Positions 28,019 to 40,409 are shown, numbered from the stretch's first letter. The stretch: DNA of 64,000 nt from Typha latifolia (GCA_019914945.1 CM034104.1:6140501-6204500), one strand, 5' to 3'. Notes: generated from the letters alone by a model not told the origin. A program made the numbers and translations.

Positions 28019-29640
28019 TGAGGGTTATTCCTGTTTTTGGTCATTGGTATCTCAATAGTCAAGGGTAGTAATGGCATAGAAAAAGACTAGTGAAGGAGAT
28101 ATTACAAAAGTGTACGTAGTTCTCATGGATCATCTCATTCTGTAACTTGCCAAAGTGCCAATCTAGCCGTCTTTTTGTTTCTATTTAAGATGTGTTTTTC
28201 ATTACCGAATACTGAGTTATTGCTTATCTTATTCTTTGTATAGCTAAATCTAACGTCCTTGATTTTGCTCTAGGAAATCTTAGCCCGTTCTATTTTCCTA
28301 AGCGTAAAAGAACCTTGCATTATTTTCTGACAGTAAAATCAGTTGCTCTACAAAGTTTGTCAAATTTAGAGTTGGACTGAAAATTTTATGCTATAATTTT
28401 AGGATCTTTTACGCCTTTTGAGCTCTTGTCAAATATAAGTTGGAGGGTCTGCAAATCTTTTTCTTGCCGGAAATGTATTTTCCTGTCTAAATTATGTTAA
28501 GGCTACTGAAAGCCAAATTTGTCGAAAAGGTTACACACTGATCATGGATATAGTGTAAAAGATCAAAGATTCTCAAGATGGTTAAAGGAGATGACCCATA
28601 TGTGGAAAGTCGTTCCTTTTGGGGGAGTATTCTTACAATTTGTCACTCTGGATTTTCCTTTTCTTTTAAGAACTTCTCACTCTATTTTATATTCTTCTTT
28701 GTTGATTTTGTTGATGATATATTCAGCTGTGTTCACTTGTAGAATAAGGATAGAATATTCATAACTATTTTAATTTTTAATATATAAAAAAAGAGAGTAT
28801 ATTAGTATAAATTATTTTAATGTTTAGTTCCAAAATCAAATGTCGAGATATCAAATCCAGCAAGCTTGAAGGATATCAATTCTTGGCTTCTTGCACATCT
28901 TGGGAAGTGGTATCTTTCCTGAATACATTGGAAAGAGCACAAAATAAGTTTTTTTATTGTCTTATTTCCTGCAGAGATTGTATAGTTTCTCACCTTTCAG
29001 AAAATGATGGTATAGATGGAGAGAAGTAACTGCATAAATCTGTCTATTCTTGGGAAGATTATTTGACATAGCTATTCCAAATTTTATTTATTAAAATAAA
29101 TTACACCCTAAACTTAATATTAAAATAGACCAGCTTACTATAATTGTTATTAAAATATTGAATTTATTAGTGTTTTACTATTAGATGAAAAGACTAAAAG
29201 TTCTTTTAAAAAAATATTAAACTGTTGAAATTTTGATAAGCTATTGTCATTTCTTTTTGTAATTCTAGGCTCAATTTTGTAACAACCCATAGATCTTTTC
29301 CATATTTTCATAACAATATATTTGATGACCAAATGGAAAATTGAACAAAGTTACAGTGCTCTAAGTTTTTATTTATATTTTTATCTATATCTTTCTTGTT
29401 TAAGGTCTCATTTAGTTTTGATCAAAATCATTACATTTATTTCTCTTTTATCTTCGTAACGCTATATTATAAATATTTAAAATGGACTATTTGTTGGAAA
29501 GTTACGATCTTTCAAACTGGGTAGTGCATTTAATACAGTTCGACCATTTTTAGTAAATTATACCGTTCTATCAATTCTTGTCTCAGGAAAACATAGACAA
29601 TAATAGATATTTAGTTTCTCACACACATATATTTATGTAA
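28019..29640. other. intergenic, no gene seen
   Basis: Open stretches at 28519-28764 and 28820-29029 have no recognisable domain or family pattern. Confidence 0.45.
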
Positions 29641-29839
29641 TACATAAAATAATTATGAATTACATAATTAGTCTGAAATTTTTTTTAATGTATTATTATG
29701 TCACTTTTGCCACGATAAAGATTCGGACAATAATAAATATTAACTAACTAATATAGATAAAAATAAAACTTATTTATATAATTATAATATAATTCATTAC
29801 AAATTAGGAATTAAGTAAATTAACTATAAAATTTGCAAA

Positions 29840-30220
29840 TTTTAAAGTGTTTGATAACTATGAATTATGTAATAAAACTGTGAAATAGAAAATACAAGTG
29901 ATCATTAACTATGAACTATAAACCTCATAAAAAAACAAGTATTCAATGTATGTAAATTACATAATAACTATGAAAGATAAAATATAAAGTGTTTAATAAT
30001 TACGAATTATATTTGTCTAAAAAATTGTGAATTTCGTAATAAAACCATGAAATAAAAAGTGCAAGCTTTTAACAAGTGTGGATTACATAATAAAACTACA
30101 AGACTCAGTAAAAATACAAGTATTCGATAGCTGAGAATTACATAGTGAAATAGAGAAACAAGTGTTCAATAATTAGAAATTACATAATTAAACTACAAAA
30201 CTCGCAACAAAAAAAAAACA
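29840..30220. repeat. diverged tandem repeats of about 50-55 bp
   Basis: Recurrent GAATTACATAATAAAACTAC-type units (about 29864, 29950, 30030, 30081, 30136 and 30176) alternate with AAAATACAAGTGTTCAATAA-type spacers. Divergence is high and spacing irregular. Confidence 0.6.
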
Positions 30221-31215
30221 AGCGTAGAAGTAATAGACATTAAATAGTAACTACAAATTATATTTAGCAATTATAAACTTTTAACTAGCCAGAGAAAAAA
30301 GAAGAGAACTTTTAATTAATATAGAGTATTTGCGTGTCCAATTGGTTGTCCCTTCTAGTTGGATGAATGAGAAGAAGATAATTTTAGATTATTATATAAT
30401 ATCAGCATGTCTATCAAGTATAATATGCATTTACTTATATAATTATCTCTCTCCTTTTTATACAGGCAAAACTGGAAGAAAATAATAAAACATACCTATC
30501 ATGCAAAAGAAAATCAAAATGGGTCTGATATTAAAACAAAAGTCAATTGTGTTTTCCGAACAAATGACCCATAGGAAGTAAGCCAAAAAGAATAAATGCA
30601 GTACATTTTGTAGTTTTGGAAATCATTTCTGATTTATTTTCTACAACTAAATATTAAAAATAGAAATTTTTTTGAAAGTTACTAGTCTTTTCTCTCTCTT
30701 CTAGAAACTAAATATCCCCCTAATTACTTTAGGAATCAGTTCAATTTAGAAATAATTTGTGTCTTAATTTTGGAATATAACTTTTTATTATAGAACAATA
30801 GTTAAACATCATAATAAAATATCTATTCCATCGACTTATTTTATATCAAATAAAAAATTATTCATAATAATTTCATAAAAAATAAAAAAAAAATTAAAAT
30901 ATTTTTCTTTATTTTATGTCACAGATAATTATTACATATTTATTCTAAAATATAAATAAATATAAAAATAATCTGATTATCTATTTTAAAAATAGTTGAG
31001 GCATTAATGTCCAACTTCTTAGTTCTGGCTCTTGCGATCCTCGGTAGGATCCGGAATCGCTGTATAAAGATGTTATGTCAATTCTTCATTCACACGATGA
31101 ATCAACAAAAGGTGTAATCTGATTAAAACCAAAGAAATTGGAACTTTTCAATCAACAGAGAAAGAAATCGGACAATGTCCCACACATCTTATTCATCATA
31201 TAAGACTCCCTAACC
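30221..31215. other. AT-rich intergenic sequence and 3' region of the UBA gene
   Basis: No gene is visible. From about 31000 the base composition rises towards that of the UBA gene, consistent with its 3' UTR. Confidence 0.45.
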
Positions 31216-33117
31216 CTACAGGGAAGGGGATGTTACAAACTTTCTGGAAGCCCCGAGGAGATCATTGGCTGCAAAAGGAGAAGTCCACTCATGAGATCCA
31301 GCCAACGACGAGGAATCTGTCACAAGAGAGCTACCACGAAAGCCTCCCATATACACACCATTCCCATCTGCTGGCGTCGCAATCTTCCCTCCCATAAACA
31401 TGGTTGACCATGTGTCTAACAACCTTTCACTCTTTACTGATGGCTTCAAGAGTGTCATGTCCAGGCTCCAGTCAATGGAAGTATAGTCACAAGGGGTTGA
31501 TCCACCGGAACTCCAATCAACAGGTGACGAAGATGATGACCCAGAGGAGGATCCCCACCCAGTAAATAGTCCAAGCGATGACGGCATAGCGAGTGAAGAT
31601 GGTGGTGTTGCTCCAGAATTCCAAGAGCCACCCCACCGGGATGAAGCAGGCTCTGTAGGATTTAAAGCAACAGATTGGAAATATCTTTGAGGGATGAACT
31701 GCTGAGTAGCAGAACCATTCAAACCCACGTGATGCAAGCCATGACCCAAAGCCTCACTTACCACCATGCCGGGCATTCCATTGAAATACCATCCTGAGGA
31801 CGCTGGTGGTGAGACACTCATACCAAGGCTAGTGGATGGGAGACTCTTGTTGGCATTTATACTCTGCGGTCTCTGCATTACAATCACAGGCTCTCTCAAA
31901 GCTCCCCCTTTCATGTTAGTCTTGGCATCATTCCCTGCCATTATGTACCTTGCATCTGACTTTGTTGGAGGTATTGCAGCCTGTGAAGGCGACAAGGAGT
32001 ATGAACCTGATGTATTAGATATCTGTGTTGACCATCTTTTCAAGTCTAAGGGAGCAGCCACTTGTCCTCCCAAGTCTGTTTTAAGCTGATGTATTCTTCT
32101 TAGCAAGTTTTTATTTGCTGTTTCTTGAGATACAGCTCCATTTACCAGGGACCTTGTATTGTCGACATCTCTTTCATCTCTTCTCTGTTGTTGAGTGCCT
32201 ATTGAAGTAACTCCTTTGACTTGAGCTTTTGCAGTTGGGATTTGAGCAGATATAACCACTTTATTAGTACTTTGATCACCTGATGCTTGCAAATTTGATG
32301 GTGCAGCAGCCAGTTCTTGCTTTTGTGCCTTCAAGGTCTGTTCAGCCTTTGTCAAATCACCTTCACAGGCAACAACAGCCCTTTCGACCTCTTGTTTTGT
32401 AAACTTAAATTTCACTTCTAGATCTGCAATCTTAGCAAGCTCGTCAGTGATATTAATTTTCAAATTAGCTCCGAACTCCAAGTTTGCTGCAATCTGCTTC
32501 TTATTGTCCTCACCCACTTCAAAAAGCCATGCAACAGACTCCTCAAGATTGCCTTCATTCTGTATAAGAGCCATCGTTGCCTGCTCAGAGGTAAATCCCA
32601 TGCCCACAAGCTGTTCAGCTAGTACCTCAAGCTTCCTAGACATGAGATACCCAGTGCAACGATCATGCAACTCTTGGGCCCGCTTCTCTTTCTGGCGTTG
32701 GTGCTTCCGCTCATTCTTTTGTCGAATCTTATCACGCTTATCAGTATCACATCCGGGAATACATTCGACTCGCTGTGCAGTATTAGTAGTCTTCTCCTTC
32801 TGATCTTCGGACTCGCCAGAACAGCTATCATTGTTGGAAGCAGAGTCAAAATCACCTGTTGTACCAAGTGAACCGGCAGAACTTTCATCCGGTTCATCTA
32901 TCATTCTGAATCGACCATTGTTTTGGACCATCACAAAAGGGGCAGCAGATGCCTCAGTAGTATGAAATGTACCAGAAATTGGATTGTATGCACTTGCAGG
33001 TACACCTTCTGCACCATTAGCAGGAGGTAATGATGGTTTTAAAGAATCCTTGGGTTGTTCTTTAGCTGCCCTTGCAGCTGTCTTGTCCTTGGACTTGGAT
33101 TTTGATGCTGGAGGCAT
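31216..33117 (-). CDS. UBA domain-containing protein
   Basis: A single open frame of 633 residues. The N-terminus is basic and alanine-rich (SKSKSKDKTAARAAKEQ), followed by ASAYNPISGTFHT. An acidic, Ser-rich part lies at about 75-105, and a charged KxERKHQRQKEKRAQEL helix at about 133-150. A UBA domain sits at about 161-201 (LAEQLVGMGFTSEQATMALI, NLEESVAWLFEV, with the MGF loop expected to bind ubiquitin). A second UBA-like three-helix stretch lies at about 224-262. The rest is long, Ser/Gly/Pro-rich and probably disordered, with a conserved-looking DYTSIDWSLDMTLL near residue 545. Plant relatives are annotated only as UBA/TS-N domain proteins; a role in ubiquitin binding is inference. The ATG is preceded by a good acceptor (TTCTTAG at 33120), so an intron lies just upstream in the leader. 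Confidence 0.92.
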   Translation of the reverse strand: MPPASKSKSKDKTAARAAKEQPKDSLKPSLPPANGAEGVPASAYNPISGTFHTTEASAAPFVMVQNNGRFRMIDEPDESSAGSLGTTGDFDSASNNDSCSGESEDQKEKTTNTAQRVECIPGCDTDKRDKIRQKNERKHQRQKEKRAQELHDRCTGYLMSRKLEVLAEQLVGMGFTSEQATMALIQNEGNLEESVAWLFEVGEDNKKQIAANLEFGANLKINITDELAKIADLEVKFKFTKQEVERAVVACEGDLTKAEQTLKAQKQELAAAPSNLQASGDQSTNKVVISAQIPTAKAQVKGVTSIGTQQQRRDERDVDNTRSLVNGAVSQETANKNLLRRIHQLKTDLGGQVAAPLDLKRWSTQISNTSGSYSLSPSQAAIPPTKSDARYIMAGNDAKTNMKGGALREPVIVMQRPQSINANKSLPSTSLGMSVSPPASSGWYFNGMPGMVVSEALGHGLHHVGLNGSATQQFIPQRYFQSVALNPTEPASSRWGGSWNSGATPPSSLAMPSSLGLFTGWGSSSGSSSSSPVDWSSGGSTPCDYTSIDWSLDMTLLKPSVKSERLLDTWSTMFMGGKIATPADGNGVYMGGFRGSSLVTDSSSLAGSHEWTSPFAANDLLGASRKFVTSPSL

Positions 33118-33119
33118 TC

Positions 33120-34321
33120 CTAAGAATTATAAACACAGGATTGACCTGCAATTTAACAGTGTAATTGTTGCTTAGGTTCCAAATCAACCTTCACAAGGAC
33201 ACTCAAATGCTACTTTTATGCAAGATCAAGTTTCCTTATCATAATCATAATCATGAGTATGAATATTATTTTACAACAAAAATAGGACACAAAACAACAA
33301 GCAGTAGATGTAAATGAACTAGGGTGAAAATTGAGGCTGCAATGTGTAATATTTTTCCCTGCATATGTATGTGTCCCCTTTTATTATCTGATGTGCGAAG
33401 AGGGAGTAATAAAGGTTTCTTGGCCACTCTCTGAGCATTTGTCATCATTGAGGTTGTAATTCCTTCAAACAGTTTAAAATGCTTGGACAAGTTAAGGCAA
33501 GAGTAAGATAAGTAACCATGTCCCTGTAAGTCAATTGGTGAAGAGAAAGATCGACCTTATAGATTCTAAGGAACTTCTGGGAAATGAGCAAAGCTCCAAA
33601 GGTTTGTCTAGACATGTATACATTGAGGAGAAAGAAGAGTTTTTCTTTCCAGCTACTTGAGTTCACAAAAAAGTTCTATTAATTGCCATAATACTGACAT
33701 TTTCAAGATGAACTTTTCCTTCTCAACATACTGATGACAAGTGCAACGAGAGAAGTCTACCAGATTCTATACCTTGCCAAGTGAAGCATCTCATATCACT
33801 AAAACAAATTACCGAATAGATCTCCAGTATAGCAACAATAAGGATGGCAAGACAGCGAATTATTCAAACTATTACGCTCGTAACAATAAAGTGAACATAT
33901 CCAGCTGAATCCAAAATCCACCTAAAGTAAGCAAGTCCTAACCATGACGAACAAATAAAGCACCTCAAATTGAGCCTGAAATCTGGTCCCAAATCAATGA
34001 GGGACAGGTAAAATGGCAAGGTATACAGTTTTTTGATGTATTACCACTTTGCCTGATCCGTATTACAGAAACAGGCATCAATAATCCCCATGCTTTATTT
34101 CCAAACAAAATCATCAATAGATCCGTCCGAAGGAAACGCACAAAGGCAAAAACAAGCATCCTAACATCCAAAATCGCATGGAAGCAGCACGTAGAACACG
34201 AGATCAAGAGAACTGGTACAATTCCATCTCAAAACTAATCAAACCAAGCTAAATGAACTCAAACAACGACGGACCACGAGATCGCAGGTAGTAGATTGTG
34301 GAGATCCGGTGACTGACTAAC
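33120..34321 (-). other. 5'-leader intron of the UBA gene
   Basis: On the minus strand the donor CTTCAG/GTTAGTCAG at 34321 and the acceptor ATTCTTAG at 33120, just before the ATG, frame a 1.2-kb intron. A second possible acceptor (AATTGCAG) lies about 35 bp further upstream on the gene. Open stretches inside it have no family resemblance. Confidence 0.6.
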
Positions 34322-34500
34322 CTGAAGAAACTGCGAAATGGTCGGACTTGGAGCGCGCGCAAATGATTCGTGATCGTCGAGGAGGATTAGGGTTAGGGTT
34401 TTTGTAGGCGTGGGTGGAACGAAGACGAAGGGACGAGCGACGCGGATCTTTCCCTCTATCTCCTTTTTCTCTGTCTCAACTTTTTATCTCTCCTCGATCC
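34322..34500 (-). promoter_or_regulatory. leader exon and promoter-proximal region of the UBA gene
   Basis: GC-richer sequence with CT-rich leader character on the minus strand, ending in a splice donor. The transcription start is not resolved. Confidence 0.45.
34387..34403 (-). promoter_or_regulatory. telo-box
   Basis: On the minus strand AAAAACCCTAACCCTAA holds two overlapping plant telo-box motifs, common near starts of plant genes for translation and growth. Confidence 0.65.
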
Positions 34501-35052
34501 TTCCCTTGTTTCCTTTTTCCTTCCATATGGGCGCGAGGCAAGTATTAAACTGAAATGGAGAGAAATGGTTGGAGTCCGACGGCTCGACTCAACTAGATCG
34601 TTACGGGTCGACCTGAACTTTGCCCGTGAATGCACATAAGCTAACGTCGTCTTTTATATAATATTTTTCTTGCTTTAAGGGATATATGTTAATATTTTTT
34701 CTTAATTCAAAGAGTATATTTAGGTAATAAAAAAATTCACAAAAACAGTGATACTTCAAAGGATTTAAATAAAAACTTTCCTATTTATTACTTGTATTTT
34801 AGATTAAATTATAGTAAAGCACTTTGAAATGGCACGTTATCACTTTGAATGATCTAGTTACAAATTAAGTCTAATTTTCAAATTAATTATTAGATGAATA
34901 TATGAGTTTCATTCACTTTTCGGATAGTGTGATTGTTACAGCGACAACAAAAGAGAACCGCTTTCAACTATGCTGGTTCATTAAGCACAACACTAAATAG
35001 AATCTATTCCTCCAAATGAGTTTAGACTCATATATTTCCCCTATAAATTTCA

Positions 35053-35083
<31 letters not shown>

Positions 35084-35149
35084 ACTCTAACCTCATAAAG
35101 GGAAAAAAAATGATAGATTGATCTCTAGACCGCTTTGTTTGTTATTATT
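34501..35149. other. intergenic, no gene seen
   Basis: AT-rich sequence, with an (AT)n tract at 35053-35080. Confidence 0.5.
35053..35080. repeat. (AT)n microsatellite
   Basis: A pure dinucleotide run. Confidence 0.95.
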
Positions 35150-35359
35150 GGGGTTGAATATAAAATTGTAAAAATTAGTGTTCTCTATCGGCTAAAAATT
35201 TTACTATATTTAGTGAGATAATAAAAAGTCAAAGCCAAAAGTCAAAGGTTCAAATTCTACATATATATCTTTTCATGTAAATATAAAAACTCTATCTATT
35301 TAAATTAAATCTACTTTTTGAGATCATCAATATATTTTAGTCTAAAAATAAGAGAGAGT

Positions 35360-35365
<6 letters not shown>
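35150..35365 (+). mobile_element. degenerate copy of the TRIM at 52.6 kb
   Basis: The order of motifs parallels 52617-52886: TTGAATATAAAA, GTGTTCTCTATCGGCTAAAA, TTTAGTGAGATAATA, GGTTCAAATTCTAC, AATTAAATCTACTTTTTGAG and ATATTTTAGTCTAAAA. The PBS is no longer recognisable. Confidence 0.5.

Positions 35366-35388
<23 letters not shown>
35366..35388. repeat. (TA)n microsatellite
   Basis: A dinucleotide run at the end of the TRIM relic. Confidence 0.9.
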
Positions 35389-35392
<4 letters not shown>

Positions 35393-35861
35393 TAAGATCG
35401 TGTTGTATCAAAGTCATATCAAATAGCATAAATAAGCTCATCAAATTGGGTGGTCCTCTTTAATGAAGAATTATGGCTAGCGTTGATTTCTCTACTTTCT
35501 TCGATTTGGCAACAACAACCATAAAAGATTTTATTCTTATTGTGGTTCGCTCTAAGATTTTTAGTCTTCCCAATTTTAATTACCCTACAAGTAACAGCAT
35601 GTTAGACATGTTATTTATGATTCCAAAAGCTTACTGCTTGTCTTCAAGAAACAAAATTAATTGATCTTTCATTAGGCAATAATTTTGGAAGACTGCTTCA
35701 AGTAGCTCTCACGATATCTTAATTGGTTGGAACTCTTTGTTTGATTCCTTGCATTTGGGCATCATTTGGTGGTACTAATTTCTTTTTTGAGGAAAATCTC
35801 ATAGACACCGCACAATTCATTAAGTATTCCAATAATTATCAAGAGCCTAATATTAGAGAGA
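35389..35861. other. no gene seen; left flank of the truncated gypsy element
   Basis: A 63-codon open stretch at 35473-35664 has no family resemblance. There is no gag or protease sequence here, so the element to the right is truncated at about 35862. Confidence 0.45.
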
Positions 35862-38315
35862 AGAGGTAGAAGTACCCGCTGGTTTGTTCGCCTTATTGAA
35901 AGAATTCAACGAGGTGTTTGAGGAGCCATGCGGCATGCCGCTGGCTCGACCCCAAGACTATTGCATTGAGATTACTCCTAGAGCGGAACTGGCTAATGTG
36001 CGGTCCTGTCAGTATCCATTTGTGCAAAAAGAGGAGATCAGAACACTTGTCAAGGAGATGCTGGACAACGAAATCATCCAACCGAGCCGAAGCTCGTACT
36101 CATCACTGGTACTCCTAATGCGAAAGAAGGACGGAACATGGCGATTTTGCGTGGACTACCGTGTCATTGAAGAACTCTTGGATGAGCTCTCGGGGGCCTT
36201 TTACTTCAGTAAGTTAGACTTGCGTGCCCGTTACCACCAAATCTGGGTGAGGCCCGAGGATGTGCACAAGACTGCATTTCGCACACATGACGAGCATTAT
36301 GAGTTCAAAGTTATGCCTTTTGAACTCACTAATACCCCATCCACCTTTCGAGGGTTAATGAATGACGTCTTTAGGGCGTTATTAAGGCAGTTTGTGCTTA
36401 TCTTTTTTTATGACATTCTTATGTACAGTCGCTCATAGAGAGAGCATCTTGTTTACCTTTGCGAAGTATTGCAGATTTTGAAGAACAATGAGCTGAAGGT
36501 GAAGGAGTCCAAATGTTTATGGGGCTAGCTGAGAGTGGAGTATCTCGTCTACATTATTTCAGCAGCGGGAGAAGTCGATCCCGCTAAGGTGCAAAACATG
36601 GTTCAATGGCAGATCCCAAAGACACCGAAAGAATTATGGAGCTTCCTTGGATTGACGGGCTACTACTGTCGATTTGTTGCCAACTACAACAAGATCACTA
36701 CTCCCTTGACATCCTTATTGAAGAAGAGAGAGTTTCATTAGATCGAGGCAGCAACGAAGGCCTTTGAAGAGTTGAAGAACGCAATGACCACCGCTCCAGT
36801 TTTAGCGTTACCCGATTTCACCAAACCCTTTGTGGTGGAATGCAACGCGTTAAGAACTGGAATTAGAGCTGTCCTCATGCAAGAAGGGTGGCTAGTGGCG
36901 TACATGAGCAAGACATTGTCAATGAAGAACCATATAATGTCTACCTATGAGCGAGAGATGCTAGCCATTATCCACGCTATCACCAAATGGAGACCATACC
37001 TCATCAGTCGGCAATTCATGGTGCGTACCGACTATCGAAGTCTTCCTTACTTCCTTGGGCCATTGATTCACGCTCCGACACAACAACAGTGGGTGAAAAA
37101 GTTGTTGGGCTACAACTACGAATTGGTGTACAAGAATGGAATTAAAAATCGGGTCGCTAATTCACTATTGCAGCAACCTAAACCAGTTGACCTAGCCATG
37201 ATTTCTATCCCGGTCTTTCCCTTCCTTTCAGCGATTAGAGATACATGTGTGGAAGATATAGAGATGAGGGAGCTCATGAAGAAGGTAGAGGAAGAACCAT
37301 CTAGCTATCCTGGGTTAGATGTGAAAGACGGTCTACTACTAGACCGAGGGCGAGTATGAGTACCAGCCAAACCCGAACTACATGTGACTTTGATTCACCA
37401 CTTCCACAATACTCCTTTTGCGGGGCATGAGGGAACCTTTAGAACCTATAAAAGGTTGATACAAAATTGTGTATGGACAGGGGTGAGAAAAGAAGTGTTG
37501 TCTTATGTTCGAGCATATGAAATATGTCAACGTGCTAAGGCGAACTCGACAAAATCAATAGGGCTATTGCAACCCCTACCCATTTCAGAGCAAATTTGGG
37601 AAGATGTGATGATGTACTTCAGTTTAGGACTGCCCTAGGTCAGAGGACATATGGTGGTAATGGTGGTGGTCGACTGGTTGACGAAGAGTGCGCACTTTTC
37701 AGCTCTAGCGCACCCGTACACTACGAAGAAGATAGAAGAAACTTCTATGAAATAGCCTAGTTGTATAGAATGCCAAGGTCAATAGTTTCAGACCGTGATC
37801 TGATCTTTATGAATCACTTTTGGCAAGAGTACTTCAAATAGTAAGGTACTGAATTGAAAATGAGCTCGGCGTATCATCTACATACTTGGGCAATCCGAAG
37901 TCATTAATTGTTGCCTCGAGCAATATTTGTGATACTTCGCCGAGAGCAACTTGAAGAGATGGCTAGCTTACCTATCCTGGGTGGAGTACTCATACAACAC
38001 GGCTCATCACACCGCTATTGGGATGATCCCTTTCGAGGCTGTTTATAAGCGCGTGCCCCAACATTGCGATCATATGACTGGCCGAGCACACCTAACTGTA
38101 CCGACATAGATGAGGTACTAGTGGAACAGGATGAAGTACTCAAGCGGCTCAAGCTTCATCTAGTAGTGGCACAGAACCGAATGAAGCAAGTGTATGATCG
38201 CAAACACCAGGAAAGAAGCTATGAAGTTGGCGATTAGGTATATGTTCAACTCTAACCGTATTGGCAAATCTCAATTAAACTATTTAGAACCAAAAGCTGG
38301 CACATGACTTCTTTG
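35862..38315 (+). pseudogene. Ty3/gypsy pol remnant (RT, RNase H, integrase), outer element
   Basis: The reading begins at EVPAGLFALLKEFNEVFEEP and runs through RT ([50 protein letters not shown]). The catalytic motif is FFYDIL instead of FFDDIL. About 15 residues after VDYR are missing compared with the element at 42.5 kb. RNase H follows (STYEREMLAIIHAITKWRPY) and NRVANSLLQQP. An integrase HHCC finger is seen at 37384-37638 (HHFHNTPFAGHEG..., with the first Cys changed in AYEICQ), then an integrase core in broken frames (VVDWLTKSAHF at about 37666; YNTAHHTAIGMIPFEAVYKR at about 37994). Stops at 36438, 36742 and 37357 break the frame. The 5' LTR, gag and protease are absent. Confidence 0.88.
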
Positions 38316-38320
38316 GTCCA

Positions 38321-38905
38321 TGTTACAAACCGGATCGATGAGGGATGGGTTGGTAATTTGGATTAAAGGAAGATTTTGATGGTGATGGAAAGGAGGAAGA
38401 AGATGATATGTGGATAGGGATATTTGTAATTAGAGAAGAGAATAGGATGAAGGGAAGAAAGAGGTCGCTCCTAGAAGAAGTAGGGCCGCGACAGACGATA
38501 GGGGATGATAAAAAGTTAAGGCAAGAAGGAAGAAGAAGAGAAAGAGAGAGATAGGAGAAGAAGATATAATTTCATAACATAATCCAATTAGGGTGCACTC
38601 CACAATACTTACAAGCTACCCCTTGGACTCAAACAACAGAAATAAAATCCTAAAAATAAAGTGTTCATGTCGACTCTGTCTTTGTGAAAGCGTGCAAGCA
38701 TTCGAACAAGCACATTCAAACGGGCTCGAAGTCATTCGAATGCACAAATCTCATTCTCTGTATTTGTGAACGTTTGTAGGCGTTTGCATAGTGTGTTCGA
38801 ACGCAGTCCCCGACATTCAAACGCCCCCCGAAAAAAATCTTATTTTCTTCCAAAACAAATTTATTTCTTCTGATACAACTTGATCCAGCTCTAGTTGTAT
38901 CATCA
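38321..38905 (-). mobile_element. solo LTR (585 bp, TSD GTCCA) inside the gypsy pol end
   Basis: It starts TGTTACAAACC, ends TGTATCATCA and is flanked by GTCCA on both sides (38316-38320 and 38906-38910). Removing it restores the split coding order FFGP before and PFQILEKVGAVAYKLDL after. On the minus strand it contains a decayed palindrome array (about 38690-38830). No internal region is present, so it is a solo LTR left by LTR-LTR recombination. Confidence 0.9.
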
Positions 38906-39240
38906 GTCCATTCCAGATCCTAGAGAAGGTGGGAGCGGTTGCATATAAGCTGGACTTACTCAAGTCATCCCAAGTTCACTTGGTTTTCCATGTATTCAAC
39001 TTGAGAGCTCAAGTTGGTCCAATTGAGTAAGTTGTGGCACATCTACCCGAGCCCGAACCAAAGGCAATTGAGCCCACTCTAGAGAAGGTCCTAGCACGAA
39101 GGAGGGTCGTATGTGAAGGACGAATATTCACAAAGGTGTTGGTAAGCTTGATCGGATAGATACAGGAGCAAGCCACATGGGAACCCGAGGCAACCTTGAT
39201 GGAGCGATATCTTGAATTTGCACTTTGAGGACAAAGTGAG
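38906..39240 (+). pseudogene. C-terminal end of the outer gypsy integrase, chromodomain-like
   Basis: Plus frames give PFQILEKVGAVAYKLDL, SSQVHLVFHVFNLR, EPTLEKVLARRR and QATWEPEATLMERY, the usual end of chromovirus-type gypsy integrases with a chromodomain core (VxWxG...ATWEP). Several stops are present. Confidence 0.8.
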
Positions 39241-39256
39241 TGGAAGCATGGTGGAA

Positions 39257-39326
39257 TGATGTGATTCGGACCCACCGAGTCGTCTCGAGCATGGATACAC
39301 CCTATGGGAGTCTACTCTTATTATTA
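39257..39326 (+). mobile_element. 3' LTR of the outer gypsy element, first part
   Basis: It starts TGATGTGATTCGGACC and parallels the start of the LTRs at 39327 and 43764 (CGTCTCGAGCATGG.TACAC). It is cut at TATTA by the nested element and continues at 44593. Confidence 0.8.
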
Positions 39327-40238
39327 TGATATGACTCAGACTTCATTGATGTCGTCTCGAGCATGGGTACACTTTAGGAGTGTCTTTATTTTTTTATTTT
39401 AGTATTTAATTCTAAAATAATAATAATAATAAGTTTTTTGTATGTCGCGTTCGAACATGAGTAGAGTGTGTTCGAATGCGCTTGTGAACGCCTGCATCAT
39501 GTTCGCACATCCAGAGAGTGTGAATTGTGCGTTTGAATGCCATGTTAGAACGCACTGCGAATGCCTGCATCGCGTTCGCAAATCCAGAGAAGTGAGAAAT
39601 ATGTGCGTTCGAACGCGATCGGGCGCGTTCGAACCCAAACGACGAAAATGTACTATTTAGGGTTATTTTGAATTGTTTGGTTAGCCTCTAAAGGTGTGGA
39701 TGGCAACCAAGGAGTCATTATTGATGAGTAGAGTTTTTGCCTTGTCTCCTTCGTCTTCTTCGCTCTCGTTCTCTTGATCCCCAGCGACGCCGTTTCTAGC
39801 CTTCCTCGACCGGTCAATCACCCTAGTCCCTTAAGGGCGACCCACTCCTCCCCCTTCTTCTAATCTATCCAATACTTGCCCTAACGCTTCCATCACCCAT
39901 AATCCTTCCACCACCACTTATTCACCGGTGCCACCCATTAACGTCGGTCCACCACCATCCACCATCATCTAGGATCTCGTACCACCATCCACGGATCCTA
40001 AGATAGACCCCCTGATGTTCGTCCACTAATTAGATGATATCTCGAGATCCCTACATCCAATTTACCTAAAACTTAATTTGTTAGAAAGTTCTTTTCTGGG
40101 GCTACGACATATCAAAATGTCATGTCCATATGATGGCAGCATCATTCGAGATCTATTTTCAAATTTTTGTGTCAGATCTTGTCCAAATCTGAAAATCGGA
40201 ATAGATCGAGCCTTGGTCTGAAAAGGGAGATCGTATCA
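39327..40238 (+). mobile_element. 5' LTR of the nested gypsy element (912 bp)
   Basis: TGATATGACTCAG...GAGATCGTATCA. The palindrome array spans 39444-39640. GTTAGCCTCTAAAGGTGTGG follows about 45 bp later in the place where another copy has a TATA box. It is longer than the 3' LTR mainly by a stretch at about 40060-40150. Confidence 0.9.
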
Positions 40239-40241
40239 AGC

Positions 40242-40253
40242 TGGTATCGAGCC
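40242..40253 (+). other. primer-binding site (modified iMet type)
   Basis: TGGTATCGAGCC lies three bases after the 5' LTR. It equals the usual TGGTATCAGAGCC with one base missing. Confidence 0.7.
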
Positions 40254-40409
40254 ACTTGTTCCTCGGGCACGCGCTTCCTATGATGACAACCAGAGCTATG
40301 GCTACACGGTGAGATGATGAAGAAGAGATTCTCCCAATAGAGGAGGGGAAAACGGTTGCGGGGACTTCCACCCACGGAACCGCCCGATCAAATTGGAATA
40401 TGGAAGAAC

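Noticed and set aside
31766..32089. 107-codon plus-strand ORF
   Set aside because: It is antisense to the UBA-protein coding exon, whose minus frame has a clear domain and full-length structure.
32447..32803. 118-codon plus-strand ORF
   Set aside because: It too lies opposite the UBA coding region and has no recognisable domain.
34387..34403. Interstitial telomere repeat
   Set aside because: Only two units of CCCTAA, located in a leader exon; better read as a telo-box than as telomeric DNA.
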